Assembly: GCF_024346955.1 (NCBI RefSeq)
Contig: NZ_AP024883.1
Coordinates: forward strand, 2,914,001-2,978,000
Length of the DNA: 64,000 nucleotides
Direction: 5' to 3'
Source of the DNA: Vibrio mangrovi
GTDB taxonomy: Bacteria > Pseudomonadota > Gammaproteobacteria > Enterobacterales > Vibrionaceae
This document shows positions 17,198-25,195 of this stretch, one piece after another; position 1 is the stretch's first letter; each line of letters begins with the position of its first letter. A model generated the notes under the pieces. The model did not search any database, was not told the origin of the DNA, and saw nothing but the letters and a program-made list of their open reading frames with translations. The translations under genes and the position numbers were made by a program.

Positions 17198-17412
17198 AAC
17201 ACATCCACCCATGTTCCAAATTGTTGAGCCAGCGCCGTTCTTATCCATTGACTCGAATCAGGCTAGCGACCTCCATACCGGAAGTGGTGGCAATACTAAC
17301 GAATGGATTTACAACTGGCAAGAGGATAAATTATTTTTTTTTCAATTCCATGTCTAAACGGTCAAAAAAGGGACAATAACAGCGTTTTCAAAAAATCATG
17401 AGAAATAACAAT

Positions 17413-17447
17413 AAGGAAGGAACCTTTATATTTTCAGTTCCTTCCTT
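17413..17447 (-). terminator. Terminator downstream of glmM
   Basis: AAGGAAGGAAC (17413-17423) pairs with GTTCCTTCCTT (17437-17447), with a 13-base loop. On the minus strand it lies 10 bp past the glmM stop (17458) and is followed by the weakly T-rich ATTGTTATTTC. Confidence 0.75.
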
Positions 17448-17457
17448 ACTTAGCATT

Positions 17458-18798
17458 TCAGCAATTTGCCTTGACTATTTCAGCAATTTGCAATGCTGAA
17501 TCACGCACTAAGGTCTCATCTTCCCCTTCGACCATCACTCGCAGTAATGGCTCAGTCCCTGATTTTCTCAGCAGAACCCGACCTTTTTCTCCCAGCTTTG
17601 CTTCAACCTCCCGGACACACGCTTTGACTGCTTCGGCATCCAATGGGTTAGAATTGCCACTAAACCGAACATTTTCTAGCACCTGAGGGTAAAGCTTCAT
17701 TCCATTGGATAATTCATTCAACGACATCTCACTGTCGACAACCGCAGTCAAAACCTGTAATGCGGCAACAATTGCGTCTCCGGTGGTCATCTTATCCAGC
17801 AAAATCACATGCCCAGAGTTTTCCGCACCAATTTTCCAATCTTTTTCCAGAAGTTTTTCCATCACATAACGGTCTCCAACTGCGGCTCTCGCAAAAGGAA
17901 TACCAAGCTGCTTTAAGGCGACTTCCATGCCAAGATTTGTCATCAGGGTGCCAACTACACCGCCTTTCAATTCCCCTTTGCGTAGCAGATAGCGGGCAAT
18001 AATATACACAATCTGATCGCCATCGACTTTATGACCAAATTCATCCACCATGATGATCCGATCACCATCACCGTCAAAAGCGAGTCCCAGATCCGCTTTT
18101 TCTTCCAGAACTTTCTGCTGTAATGCCCGTGTATCAGTTGCACCGACCTGATCATTGATGTTTAAACCATTCGGTGCCACCCCCATTGCGACAACATTTG
18201 CTCCGAGTTCCCTAAAAACACTCGGGGCGATGTGATAAGTCGCACCATGAGCACAATCTACAACAATTTTAAGTCCTTCCAGACTCAGCCTTGACGGAAA
18301 GGTACTTTTACAAAATTCAATGTAACGCCCGGCAGCATCCGTCAGGCGGGAAGCTTTCCCCAGCTCTGCAGAAGGTACACAATCAATGGTTTTATCAAGC
18401 TCTTGCTCAATTTCGAGTTCTACTTCGTCAGGCAGTTTAGTTCCCTCTGAAGAAAAGAATTTGATGCCGTTATCATCATATGGATTATGAGATGCAGAAA
18501 TCACGATACCGGCTTCAGCCCGAAAAGTTTGTGTCAGGTAAGCAACAGCAGGAGTCGGCATTGGCCCGGTCAATGTTGCTTCTAAACCAGCGGCAGCCAA
18601 GCCAGCTTCCAGAGCTGATTCCAGCATATAACCGGAAATTCGGGTATCCTTGCCGATAATCACTTTTTTGGTTCCCTGCTTAGACAATACACGCCCGGCA
18701 GCCCATCCAAGTTTCATCACAAAATCAGGTGTAATCGGAAACTGCCCGACTTTCCCCCGAACACCATCCGTCCCAAAATAACGTCTGTGGTTAGACAT
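17458..18798 (-). CDS. glmM: Phosphoglucosamine mutase
   Basis: GlmM (446 residues) interconverts glucosamine-6-P and glucosamine-1-P on the route to UDP-GlcNAc, needed for peptidoglycan and LPS. The active-site phosphoserine lies in ISASHNPYDDNG near residue 102, the metal site in DGDGDR near 244, and the phosphate-binding RKSGTEPLLRVMVEG near the C-terminus. It follows folP on the same strand, with a 161-bp inverted-repeat element filling the gap. Confidence 0.98.
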   Translation of the reverse strand: MSNHRRYFGTDGVRGKVGQFPITPDFVMKLGWAAGRVLSKQGTKKVIIGKDTRISGYMLESALEAGLAAAGLEATLTGPMPTPAVAYLTQTFRAEAGIVISASHNPYDDNGIKFFSSEGTKLPDEVELEIEQELDKTIDCVPSAELGKASRLTDAAGRYIEFCKSTFPSRLSLEGLKIVVDCAHGATYHIAPSVFRELGANVVAMGVAPNGLNINDQVGATDTRALQQKVLEEKADLGLAFDGDGDRIIMVDEFGHKVDGDQIVYIIARYLLRKGELKGGVVGTLMTNLGMEVALKQLGIPFARAAVGDRYVMEKLLEKDWKIGAENSGHVILLDKMTTGDAIVAALQVLTAVVDSEMSLNELSNGMKLYPQVLENVRFSGNSNPLDAEAVKACVREVEAKLGEKGRVLLRKSGTEPLLRVMVEGEDETLVRDSALQIAEIVKANC

Positions 18799-18816
18799 AA
18801 AAATTCCTATATTCTT

Positions 18817-18977
18817 ATACCAATAGCGATAATTATCTGATCATTCTGACTGTTTAAAAAGCTTGATTGCTGCGTTAAAAATTTTATACGTAGAGTAATT
18901 ACTTCCTAAAATTTTTGCTGTGCTTTCAAGCCTTTTTTCTGCGCAATCTCTGACCATTGAATGACTCTGATTGGTAT
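18817..18977. repeat. 161-bp imperfect palindrome, MITE-like intergenic element
   Basis: Terminal repeats ATACCAAT (18817-18824) and ATTGGTAT (18970-18977) enclose an imperfect palindrome. The centre has perfect arms AAAAATTTTA (18877-18886) and TAAAATTTTT (18907-18916), flanked by partly complementary cttgattgctgcg and gctgtgctttcaag. The element exactly fills the folP-glmM gap and encodes no protein. It resembles dispersed non-autonomous repeats I recall from Vibrio genomes. In the folP-glmM transcript it would fold into a long hairpin. Confidence 0.65.
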
Positions 18978-18979
18978 TA

Positions 18980-19813
18980 TTATTGATTCGCCTGAATCAT
19001 ATGGATAATTTTCATCGCTTCAACTGTTTCTTCAACATCGTGTACACGAAAGATCTGTGCACCCTGCATTGCTGCAACAGCGGCACAAACAACACTGGCT
19101 ACTACACAATCAACAGGCTGTTTATCAAGAAACTTATGTAACATTGTTTTTCTGGACACACCAATAAGCAACGGTAATCCAAATTGGTGAAAAGTTTTTA
19201 GGTTAGCTAATAAACGATAATTATGCTCAAGTGACTTCCCAAAACCAAAACCAGGATCAAGAATAATATTTTCCCGTCGAATGCCTGCTTTTTCACACTC
19301 GGCAATTCTATCATGCAAAAACACATAGACTTCCTGCAGAACATCACGATATTCAGGATGACATTGCATCGTTCCGGGCTGCCCCTGCATATGCATTAAA
19401 CAAACCGGAATATCAGCCTTTGCAACCACGTCTAATGCACCGGGCTCCTGAAGTGATCGTATATCATTAATCAAATCAGCACCGGCATCAATGGCCTGCT
19501 GCATCACTTCAGATTTACTGGTATCAACAGAGATCCACACTTCAGGATATTTTTGACGAATAGACCGGACAACAGGGATCACACGTTGTAATTCCTCACC
19601 CAAAGAGACTTCAGCAGCTCCGGGACGGGTTGACTCTCCTCCGACATCAATAATTGTGGCTCCGGCTTCAATCATCGCCTCTGCATGAGCCAGAGCTTTT
19701 TCCGGTGAGGTAAACTGTCCGCCATCAGAAAAAGAATCCGGGGTCGTATTCAGAATCCCCATAATTTGAGGATAGTCTAAGGTTAATGTTTTATTGGATG
19801 TCCGAATCTCCAT
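18980..19813 (-). CDS. folP: Dihydropteroate synthase
   Basis: From the ATG at 19813 the protein has 277 residues. It condenses p-aminobenzoate with dihydropterin pyrophosphate in folate synthesis and is the sulfonamide target. Motifs include GILNTTPDSFSDGG near residue 20, DVGGESTRPGA near 58 and DPGFGFGKS near 190. The frame opens at 19846, but that start lies in the ftsH terminator; the chosen ATG has GGGAG four bases upstream. Order ftsH-folP-glmM is the standard one. Confidence 0.97.
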   Translation of the reverse strand: MEIRTSNKTLTLDYPQIMGILNTTPDSFSDGGQFTSPEKALAHAEAMIEAGATIIDVGGESTRPGAAEVSLGEELQRVIPVVRSIRQKYPEVWISVDTSKSEVMQQAIDAGADLINDIRSLQEPGALDVVAKADIPVCLMHMQGQPGTMQCHPEYRDVLQEVYVFLHDRIAECEKAGIRRENIILDPGFGFGKSLEHNYRLLANLKTFHQFGLPLLIGVSRKTMLHKFLDKQPVDCVVASVVCAAVAAMQGAQIFRVHDVEETVEAMKIIHMIQANQ

Positions 19814-19830
19814 AACGCTCCCATAACAGC

Positions 19831-19858
19831 AAAAAGCCCCGAACACGCGGGGCTTTTT
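19831..19858 (-). terminator. Terminator between ftsH and folP
   Basis: AAAAAGCCCC (19831-19840) pairs with GGGGCTTTTT (19849-19858), giving a strong stem with a T-tract on the minus strand 14 bp beyond the ftsH stop. folP-glmM would need read-through or a separate promoter. Confidence 0.85.
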
Positions 19859-19871
19859 CTGAGATAATTAT

Positions 19872-21830
19872 TTACTCAGTTCGTCCACTGTGATCATCAC
19901 TATCTGATTCATCCTTATGTTCCTCCTGTTGAGGTTTCTCCGGAGCATCAGTAGCCTGAGCAGTTGACTTCATTTTCTCCTGAGCGGCCAAATCCTGTTC
20001 TACCCATCCGGCAGGTTCCCGGATCTCAGATTTCCGTTCCATCAGGTCATCAATCTGACCGGCATCTATCGTTTCATACTTCATCAAAGCATCTTTCATC
20101 GAATGCATGATATCCATATTTTCCAACAGAATTTTCTTCGCACGCTCATAGTTTCGATCAATAATTTTCCGAATCTCATCATCAATCAGTTTTGCCGTAT
20201 CGTCAGACATATGCTTCGTTTTAGTTACACTACGTCCAAGAAAAACTTCACCCTCTTCTTCGGTATACAGCAATGGCCCTAACTTGTCTGAGAATCCCCA
20301 CTGCGTCACCATTTTACGGGCTATATCTGTCGCTCGTTCAATGTCGTTTGACGCACCAGTAGAAACCTTGTCTGAACCATAGATCAACTCTTCAGCAAGA
20401 CGACCACCATATAAGCTGGAAATCATCGACTCCAGATGCTGGCGGGACATACTGATTCGATCCTGTTCGGGCAAATACATAGTGACACCCAATGCCCGAC
20501 CACGTGGAATTATCGATACTTTATATACTGGATCGTGCTCAGGCACTAAACGCCCGACAATCGCGTGTCCTGCTTCATGATATGCCGTTGATGCTTTAAT
20601 TTCCTCAGACATCACCATTGAGCGTCGCTCCGCTCCCATCATGATTTTGTCTTTCGCAAGTTCAAACTCAACCATGGAAACATTACGTTTATTTCCGCGT
20701 GCAGCAAACAATGCAGCTTCATTGACCAGGTTTGCTAAATCTGCACCAGAGAAACCAGGAGTACCACGGGCAATCAGCGAGGCATTCACATCTGTGGCTG
20801 TCGGCACTTTACGCATATGTACTTTCAGGATCTGCTCACGGCCACGGATATCCGGTAGTCCGACAACAACCTGGCGGTCAAAACGTCCGGGACGTAATAA
20901 CGCAGGGTCCAAAACGTCCGGACGGTTAGTTGCGGCAATGACAATAATACCTTCATGTCCTTCAAAACCATCCATCTCGACCAGCATTTGGTTAAGCGTC
21001 TGCTCACGTTCATCATGTCCGCCGCCGACACCGGCACCACGCTGGCGACCAACCGCGTCAATTTCATCAATGAATATGATACAGGGAGAAGCTTTCTTGG
21101 CCTGCTCAAACATATCCCTGACCCGGGAAGCACCGACCCCAACGAACATTTCAACAAAGTCAGAACCAGAAATAGTAAAGAATGGTACTTTCGCTTCTCC
21201 GGCAATCGCTTTGGCCAGCAAAGTTTTACCTGTACCCGGAGGACCAACCATCAATACACCAGTCGGTATTTTTCCGCCAAGCTTCTGAAAACGGCTCGGA
21301 TCACGCAGATAATCGACAAGCTCTTTCACATCTTCCTTGGCTTCGTCACACCCGGCAACGTCACCAAATGTGGTTTTAATCTGTTCTTCCGTCATCATAC
21401 GGGCTTTGCTCTTACCAAACGACATGGCACCTTTGCCGCCGCCGCCCTGCATTTGCCGCATGAAGAAGATCCATACACCAATCAACAGAATCATCGGGAA
21501 CCAGGAAATAAAGATGGTTCCCAGCAAACTTTGCTCTTCAGGTGGAGTTCCCTGGACTTTGACATTTTGGTTGATCAAATCATCCAGTAGCTTCTGATCA
21601 TAGACGGGCATATAAGTCACATAACGTGCGCTACTTCCCCGGCGGGTAAAGGTAATCTCACTATCTTTAAACTGAGCTTCCTGAATCTGGCCCTGACCCA
21701 CTTCTTTGACGAAAGTGGTATAGTCAATCGCCCTGCCACTATTATCTCCAGGGCCAAAGCTCTGGAATACTGACATTAAGACAACGGCGATAACCAGCCA
21801 TAATATTAAATTTTTTGCCATGTCACTCAA
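19872..21830 (-). CDS. ftsH: ATP-dependent zinc metalloprotease FtsH
   Basis: This is a 652-residue inner-membrane AAA+ protease. Two N-terminal membrane helices (about 5-25 and 100-122) bracket a periplasmic domain. The AAA domain has Walker A GPPGTGKT (near 197), IIFIDEIDAVGR and the RPGRFDRQ second region of homology. The zinc site HEAGH lies near 418. The C-terminal tail is Gln/Glu-rich. FtsH degrades sigma-32, LpxC and unassembled membrane proteins. It is 98 bp downstream of rlmE, a conserved pair often under heat-shock control. Confidence 0.98.
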   Translation of the reverse strand: MSDMAKNLILWLVIAVVLMSVFQSFGPGDNSGRAIDYTTFVKEVGQGQIQEAQFKDSEITFTRRGSSARYVTYMPVYDQKLLDDLINQNVKVQGTPPEEQSLLGTIFISWFPMILLIGVWIFFMRQMQGGGGKGAMSFGKSKARMMTEEQIKTTFGDVAGCDEAKEDVKELVDYLRDPSRFQKLGGKIPTGVLMVGPPGTGKTLLAKAIAGEAKVPFFTISGSDFVEMFVGVGASRVRDMFEQAKKASPCIIFIDEIDAVGRQRGAGVGGGHDEREQTLNQMLVEMDGFEGHEGIIVIAATNRPDVLDPALLRPGRFDRQVVVGLPDIRGREQILKVHMRKVPTATDVNASLIARGTPGFSGADLANLVNEAALFAARGNKRNVSMVEFELAKDKIMMGAERRSMVMSEEIKASTAYHEAGHAIVGRLVPEHDPVYKVSIIPRGRALGVTMYLPEQDRISMSRQHLESMISSLYGGRLAEELIYGSDKVSTGASNDIERATDIARKMVTQWGFSDKLGPLLYTEEEGEVFLGRSVTKTKHMSDDTAKLIDDEIRKIIDRNYERAKKILLENMDIMHSMKDALMKYETIDAGQIDDLMERKSEIREPAGWVEQDLAAQEKMKSTAQATDAPEKPQQEEHKDESDSDDHSGRTE

Positions 21831-21928
21831 GGTGTAAGCCTCGCGATAACTAGTTGTAATTAAAGGTAGGGTACTACAGATTATAGTATGTAGCTACCGT
21901 GGCGGCAGCGACTGAGCCCCGTAAATGG

Positions 21929-22558
21929 TTACCCTTTGTAACCAGTTGCTACAATATAGACTTCCCGAGAGCGGGCTCTCGATGAGTCTGGTTTCCTGAT
22001 TTTTACGACTTTAAACAGTGCCCGGACATCTTTCACATATTGATCAAAGCCTTCTCCCTGGAAAACTTTTACGATAAAGCTACCATTCTCAGCCAGGACT
22101 TGTCGACACATGTCCAGCGCTAATTCTACCAGATACATTGCTCTTGGCTGATCAACCGATAAGTTTCCCGCCATGTTCGGTGCCATATCTGACATCACTA
22201 CATCAACAAGGTTCGGAGAAATTCTGTCCAGTAATGCATTGAGTACTGCCTCCTCACGGAAATCCCCCTGAAGAAAAGCGACACCAGCAATCGAATCCAT
22301 CGGCAGAATATCGCAGGCAATCACCTGACCAGTATCCCCAACGACATTCGCAGCATACTGAGACCATCCTCCAGGAGCGGCTCCCAAATCAACAACTGTC
22401 ATTCCCGGCCTGAGTAGTTTATCTTTCCCTTGTATTTCTTCTAACTTGAAGATAGCACGAGAACGATAACCTTTCTTCTTTGCATCATTTACATATTTAT
22501 CATCAAAATGCTCTTTCAGCCACCGGCCCGAGCTCGCAGAATGCTTCTTTTTACTCAT
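21929..22558 (-). CDS. rlmE: 23S rRNA (uridine-2552 2'-O) methyltransferase
   Basis: Starting at the ATG 22556-22558 the protein has 209 residues, the length of E. coli RlmE (RrmJ/FtsJ), and the N-terminus MSKKKHSASSGRWLKEHFDD is typical. The longer frame (22615) adds 19 unrelated residues. The SAM-binding VVDLGAAPGGWSQYA and the catalytic K-D-K-E set (including MSDMAPN and FIVKVFQGEG) are visible. It methylates U2552 in the A-loop of the 50S subunit and is typically heat-inducible. It is divergent from yhbY and upstream of ftsH. Confidence 0.97.
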   Translation of the reverse strand: MSKKKHSASSGRWLKEHFDDKYVNDAKKKGYRSRAIFKLEEIQGKDKLLRPGMTVVDLGAAPGGWSQYAANVVGDTGQVIACDILPMDSIAGVAFLQGDFREEAVLNALLDRISPNLVDVVMSDMAPNMAGNLSVDQPRAMYLVELALDMCRQVLAENGSFIVKVFQGEGFDQYVKDVRALFKVVKIRKPDSSRARSREVYIVATGYKG

Positions 22559-22680
22559 TGCTGTTCCAATACAAATAACTTCACCTGATAAACAAGAGGC
22601 AGAAGATGTGGTCATCTTCCATAGATGGCGTTAAAATAGCTGTTTTCAACCCTAATATAGTAAATTAAATTGGCTGCATC

Positions 22681-22977
22681 ATGAACCTAAGCACAAAACA
22701 AAAACAGCATTTAAAGGGCTTGGCCCATCATTTGAAACCTGTGGTCCTCATGGGAGCAAATGGCCTGACAGAAGCTGTGCTTGCAGAGATCGAAATCGCG
22801 CTTGATCACCACGAATTGATAAAAGTCAAAGTTGTGTCAGAAGATCGGGAAACCAAGCAGCTGATTATTGACGCCATTGTTCGCGAAACCGGTGCTGAAA
22901 AAATCCAGACCATCGGTAAGGTCCTTGTTTTATACCGACCTTCAGAGCAAAGAAAAGTCGAACTGCCCAGAAAATAA
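22681..22977 (+). CDS. yhbY: YhbY, CRM-domain ribosome assembly RNA-binding protein
   Basis: At 98 residues it consists of one CRS1-YhbY (CRM) domain. The N-terminal LSTKQKQHLKGLAHHLKPVVLMGANGLTE includes the GxxG-like loop (MGANGLT) that contacts RNA. It associates with pre-50S particles. It is transcribed divergently from rlmE and convergently with greA, the same arrangement as in E. coli, and is followed directly by a terminator. Confidence 0.95.
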   Translation: MNLSTKQKQHLKGLAHHLKPVVLMGANGLTEAVLAEIEIALDHHELIKVKVVSEDRETKQLIIDAIVRETGAEKIQTIGKVLVLYRPSEQRKVELPRK

Positions 22978-22979
22978 AG

Positions 22980-23008
22980 AAAGCCGCATTAGCGGCTTTT
23001 TATTTTTA
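22980..23008 (+). terminator. Terminator downstream of yhbY
   Basis: AAAGCCGC (22980-22987), loop ATTA and GCGGCTTT (22992-22999) are followed by TTTATTTTT. The reverse strand is also A/T flanked, so it may serve greA as well. Confidence 0.88.
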
Positions 23009-23043
23009 CATCTAAAAAATGACAAAGTGCTCATTTTATATTT

Positions 23044-23517
23044 TTATTTATATTCCACTTGATCAATATCGAAGGTTTTTTCTCCACCCGGAGTGACGAT
23101 GGTTACTTCGTCTCCTTCCATTTTTCCGACCAGTCCACGGGCAATTGGAGAACTCACCGAAATACGACCGGATTTGATGTCAGCTTCATCATCACCAACA
23201 ATCTGATAGCGTTTCTCTTCATCGGTTTCGACATCAACCAGAGTTACCGTTGAACCGAAAATAATTTTACCGGCATTATCTATCTTCGTAACATCAATTA
23301 CCTGAGCAATCGATAGTTTATATTCTATATCACGAATCTGAGCTTCACAGATGCCCTGCTCTTCCCGGGCTGCATGATATTCTGCGTTTTCCTTCAGATC
23401 TCCCAATTCACGAGCTTCTGCAATTGCTTGTGAAATCTTTGGTCTTAATTTCAGGAGTCTGTCGAGCTCTTCCCGCAGCAACTGTTCGCCACGGACTGTC
23501 ATTGGAACTTTTTCCAT
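23044..23517 (-). CDS. greA: Transcription elongation factor GreA
   Basis: From the ATG at 23517 the protein is 157 residues, the normal GreA length; the frame runs 87 bp further upstream through leader hairpins. The N-terminal antiparallel coiled coil contains ARELGDLKENAEYHAAREEQ with the acidic tip that reaches the polymerase active site, and the C-terminal FKBP-like domain begins near residue 80. GreA rescues backtracked RNA polymerase by stimulating transcript cleavage. The leader resembles the E. coli greA leader, which carries an internal terminator. Confidence 0.97.
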   Translation of the reverse strand: MEKVPMTVRGEQLLREELDRLLKLRPKISQAIAEARELGDLKENAEYHAAREEQGICEAQIRDIEYKLSIAQVIDVTKIDNAGKIIFGSTVTLVDVETDEEKRYQIVGDDEADIKSGRISVSSPIARGLVGKMEGDEVTIVTPGGEKTFDIDQVEYK

Positions 23518-23531
23518 TCTATACCTCGAAA

Positions 23532-23585
23532 CCAAAGTTATCTTTGGACAAAACAAAACTACCCAATCCCAGGGATTAGGTAGTT
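23532..23585 (-). promoter_or_regulatory. greA leader hairpins, terminator/attenuator-like
   Basis: On the minus strand a stem of about 13 bp (23557-23585, with one G-U pair) ends in TTTTGTTTTG and looks like an intrinsic terminator upstream of the greA start. A second hairpin, CCAAAG / CTTTGG (23532-23547), lies between it and the ribosome site. E. coli has a terminator in the greA leader giving the GraL RNA; the same role here is inferred. It could instead end an upstream transcript, but no minus-strand gene lies immediately upstream. Confidence 0.6.
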
Positions 23586-23604
23586 CTTCATTCAATTGAT
23601 GCAC

Positions 23605-24088
23605 TCAGTGTAAACAAAGTTGGTAGTGAAATCACCTAAATTCAGGGCCTCTGCCAGAAATCTTTCAGCACTTCCTGCGATATCTCCGGATTAGCCCACA
23701 CAAAAACACGATCCGTGCCACACTTCGATATTCTAAATATGAAGCAAAAGTCGTAAAAAAAAATAAATATAGATCAAATTTTTCAAGCTACGGAACTTTA
23801 CAGAACCATATAAAAACCACGATATATCAAGCAATTGATATTTATTTATATCTAATAAAACATCGTTCATCACTTCGATTTATATCATTTTACTAACTTC
23901 ACGGGTCCCTTTGCATGTACAACTAGGCTACGAAACAGGCGAAAAGTTCAATGTTTTATTGATATCACATTGTTCGCTTTCGTATGACAGATGATGGACG
24001 ATAGTCGCTCCGATACCTCGCTTAGTAAAAAGGTCAGATCGATTATGTTCCTCAACGTTTATGGACAGTAATTTTTAGGATTAACAAG
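23605..24088 (+). promoter_or_regulatory. Long AT-rich upstream region of ompU
   Basis: About 480 bp without a supported protein gene. The middle is strongly AT-rich, with a small palindrome ATATCAA/TTGATAT near 23823-23840. Closer to the gene an imperfect stem pairs CGAAAAGTTCAATG (23940-23953) with CATTGTTCGCTTTCG (23968-23982), so the mRNA may have a structured leader. The ribosome site TAGGAttaacaag precedes the ATG. In V. cholerae the ompU promoter is ToxR-activated; I cannot assign ToxR sites from sequence alone. Confidence 0.5.
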
Positions 24089-25096
24089 ATGAAAAAAACT
24101 CTGATCGCTCTTGCAGTGGCAGGTGCTGCAGTGGCAACTGGCGTGAACGCTGGTGAACTATATAACCAAGACGGCACATCTCTAACAATGAAAGGACGTG
24201 TTGAAGGTATTCTTGCTCTGAGAGATGGCGAAGCATCTGATGAATCTCGTACTCGTCTAGGGTTTTTAGGTAAACAAGAAATTAATGACAACCTATACGG
24301 TGTTGGTTATTTCGAAGGACAGTTTACTTCAAATGACAATGGAGATAACGATACCGAAGATTCTACTAGTACATTTACTGATCGTTATACTTATGCCGGA
24401 TTAGGTGGTACATACGGTGAAGTAACCTATGGTAAACAAGATGGCGTATTTACTCCGCTTTCTGACTTCACTGATATCCTGTCTTATCATGGTGATTCAG
24501 CTGTAAATAAACTAGATGCATTAGATCGTATCGACAACCAATTGAAATATGCAGGTTCATTTGATGCCCTAAGTGTGTATGCAGAATACCGTTTTGCAGA
24601 CCGTGTTGAAAATGCCGGTACATACAACAACAATGATCAAGATGCATATGGCTTGTCTGCAATTTACTCTCTCAGTGATATAGGTCTTGACTTCGGTTTG
24701 GGCTATGGTGAACAAAATGATGACGGTCAGTGGGTTGCTACTGTAGCTTACACTCTGAATGATCTATATCTGTCTGCTTTGTACAGCCATATTGATTATG
24801 ATGCTGCTGGTCGTGACAACTATGATGGCTATGAATTCGTTGCATCATACACTGTCGATAAAACTAAGCTGATTGCATCTTATAACTATGGTGAAACCAG
24901 CGATACAGCTGTAGATAACCTTGCCTTAGAAGTAGCTTACTACTTCCAGCCAAACTTCCGCAGCTATGTATCATATAACTTCAACATGCTTGACCAAGGT
25001 GATACATACGAGTCTCTGTCAACTGGTTCAACTACAACTGTTAGTGATGCAGATGAGCAAGACGAACTGGTTGTTGGTCTACGCTACGACTTCTAA
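24089..25096 (+). CDS. ompU: OmpU-family general porin
   Basis: The 335-residue outer-membrane porin has a cleavable signal peptide (MKKTLIALAVAGAAVATGVNA, predicted cut after VNA) and a 16-strand-type barrel that ends in the classic C-terminal GLRYDF. Internal OmpU marks include LGFLGKQEINDNLYGVGYFEGQF, YTYAGLGGTYGEVTYGKQDG, and PNFRSYVSYNFNMLDQ. OmpU is the major trimeric porin of vibrios, giving bile and antimicrobial-peptide tolerance and affecting host contact. Its place between greA and dacB is, from memory, that of V. cholerae ompU. Codon choice looks biased, as expected for a highly expressed gene. Confidence 0.93.
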   Translation: MKKTLIALAVAGAAVATGVNAGELYNQDGTSLTMKGRVEGILALRDGEASDESRTRLGFLGKQEINDNLYGVGYFEGQFTSNDNGDNDTEDSTSTFTDRYTYAGLGGTYGEVTYGKQDGVFTPLSDFTDILSYHGDSAVNKLDALDRIDNQLKYAGSFDALSVYAEYRFADRVENAGTYNNNDQDAYGLSAIYSLSDIGLDFGLGYGEQNDDGQWVATVAYTLNDLYLSALYSHIDYDAAGRDNYDGYEFVASYTVDKTKLIASYNYGETSDTAVDNLALEVAYYFQPNFRSYVSYNFNMLDQGDTYESLSTGSTTTVSDADEQDELVVGLRYDF

Positions 25097-25123
25097 TCTA
25101 ATACAGATTAAATGTCTCTTAAG

Positions 25124-25150
25124 ACGCCTGCTGCTAGCAGGCGTTTTTTT
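25124..25150 (+). terminator. Terminator of ompU
   Basis: ACGCCTGCT (25124-25132), loop GCT and AGCAGGCGT (25136-25144) are followed by seven T residues, a textbook intrinsic terminator 28 bp after the stop. Confidence 0.93.
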
Positions 25151-25195
25151 ATCCGGTTATACTAAAGACACGTCTTTATTATTTCTGGTCATCCT

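Noticed and set aside
20641..21590. Two plus-strand frames of over 200 residues opposite ftsH
   Set aside because: They overlap each other and lie antisense to the FtsH AAA domain; composition follows the reverse codon bias of ftsH and no domain is recognisable.
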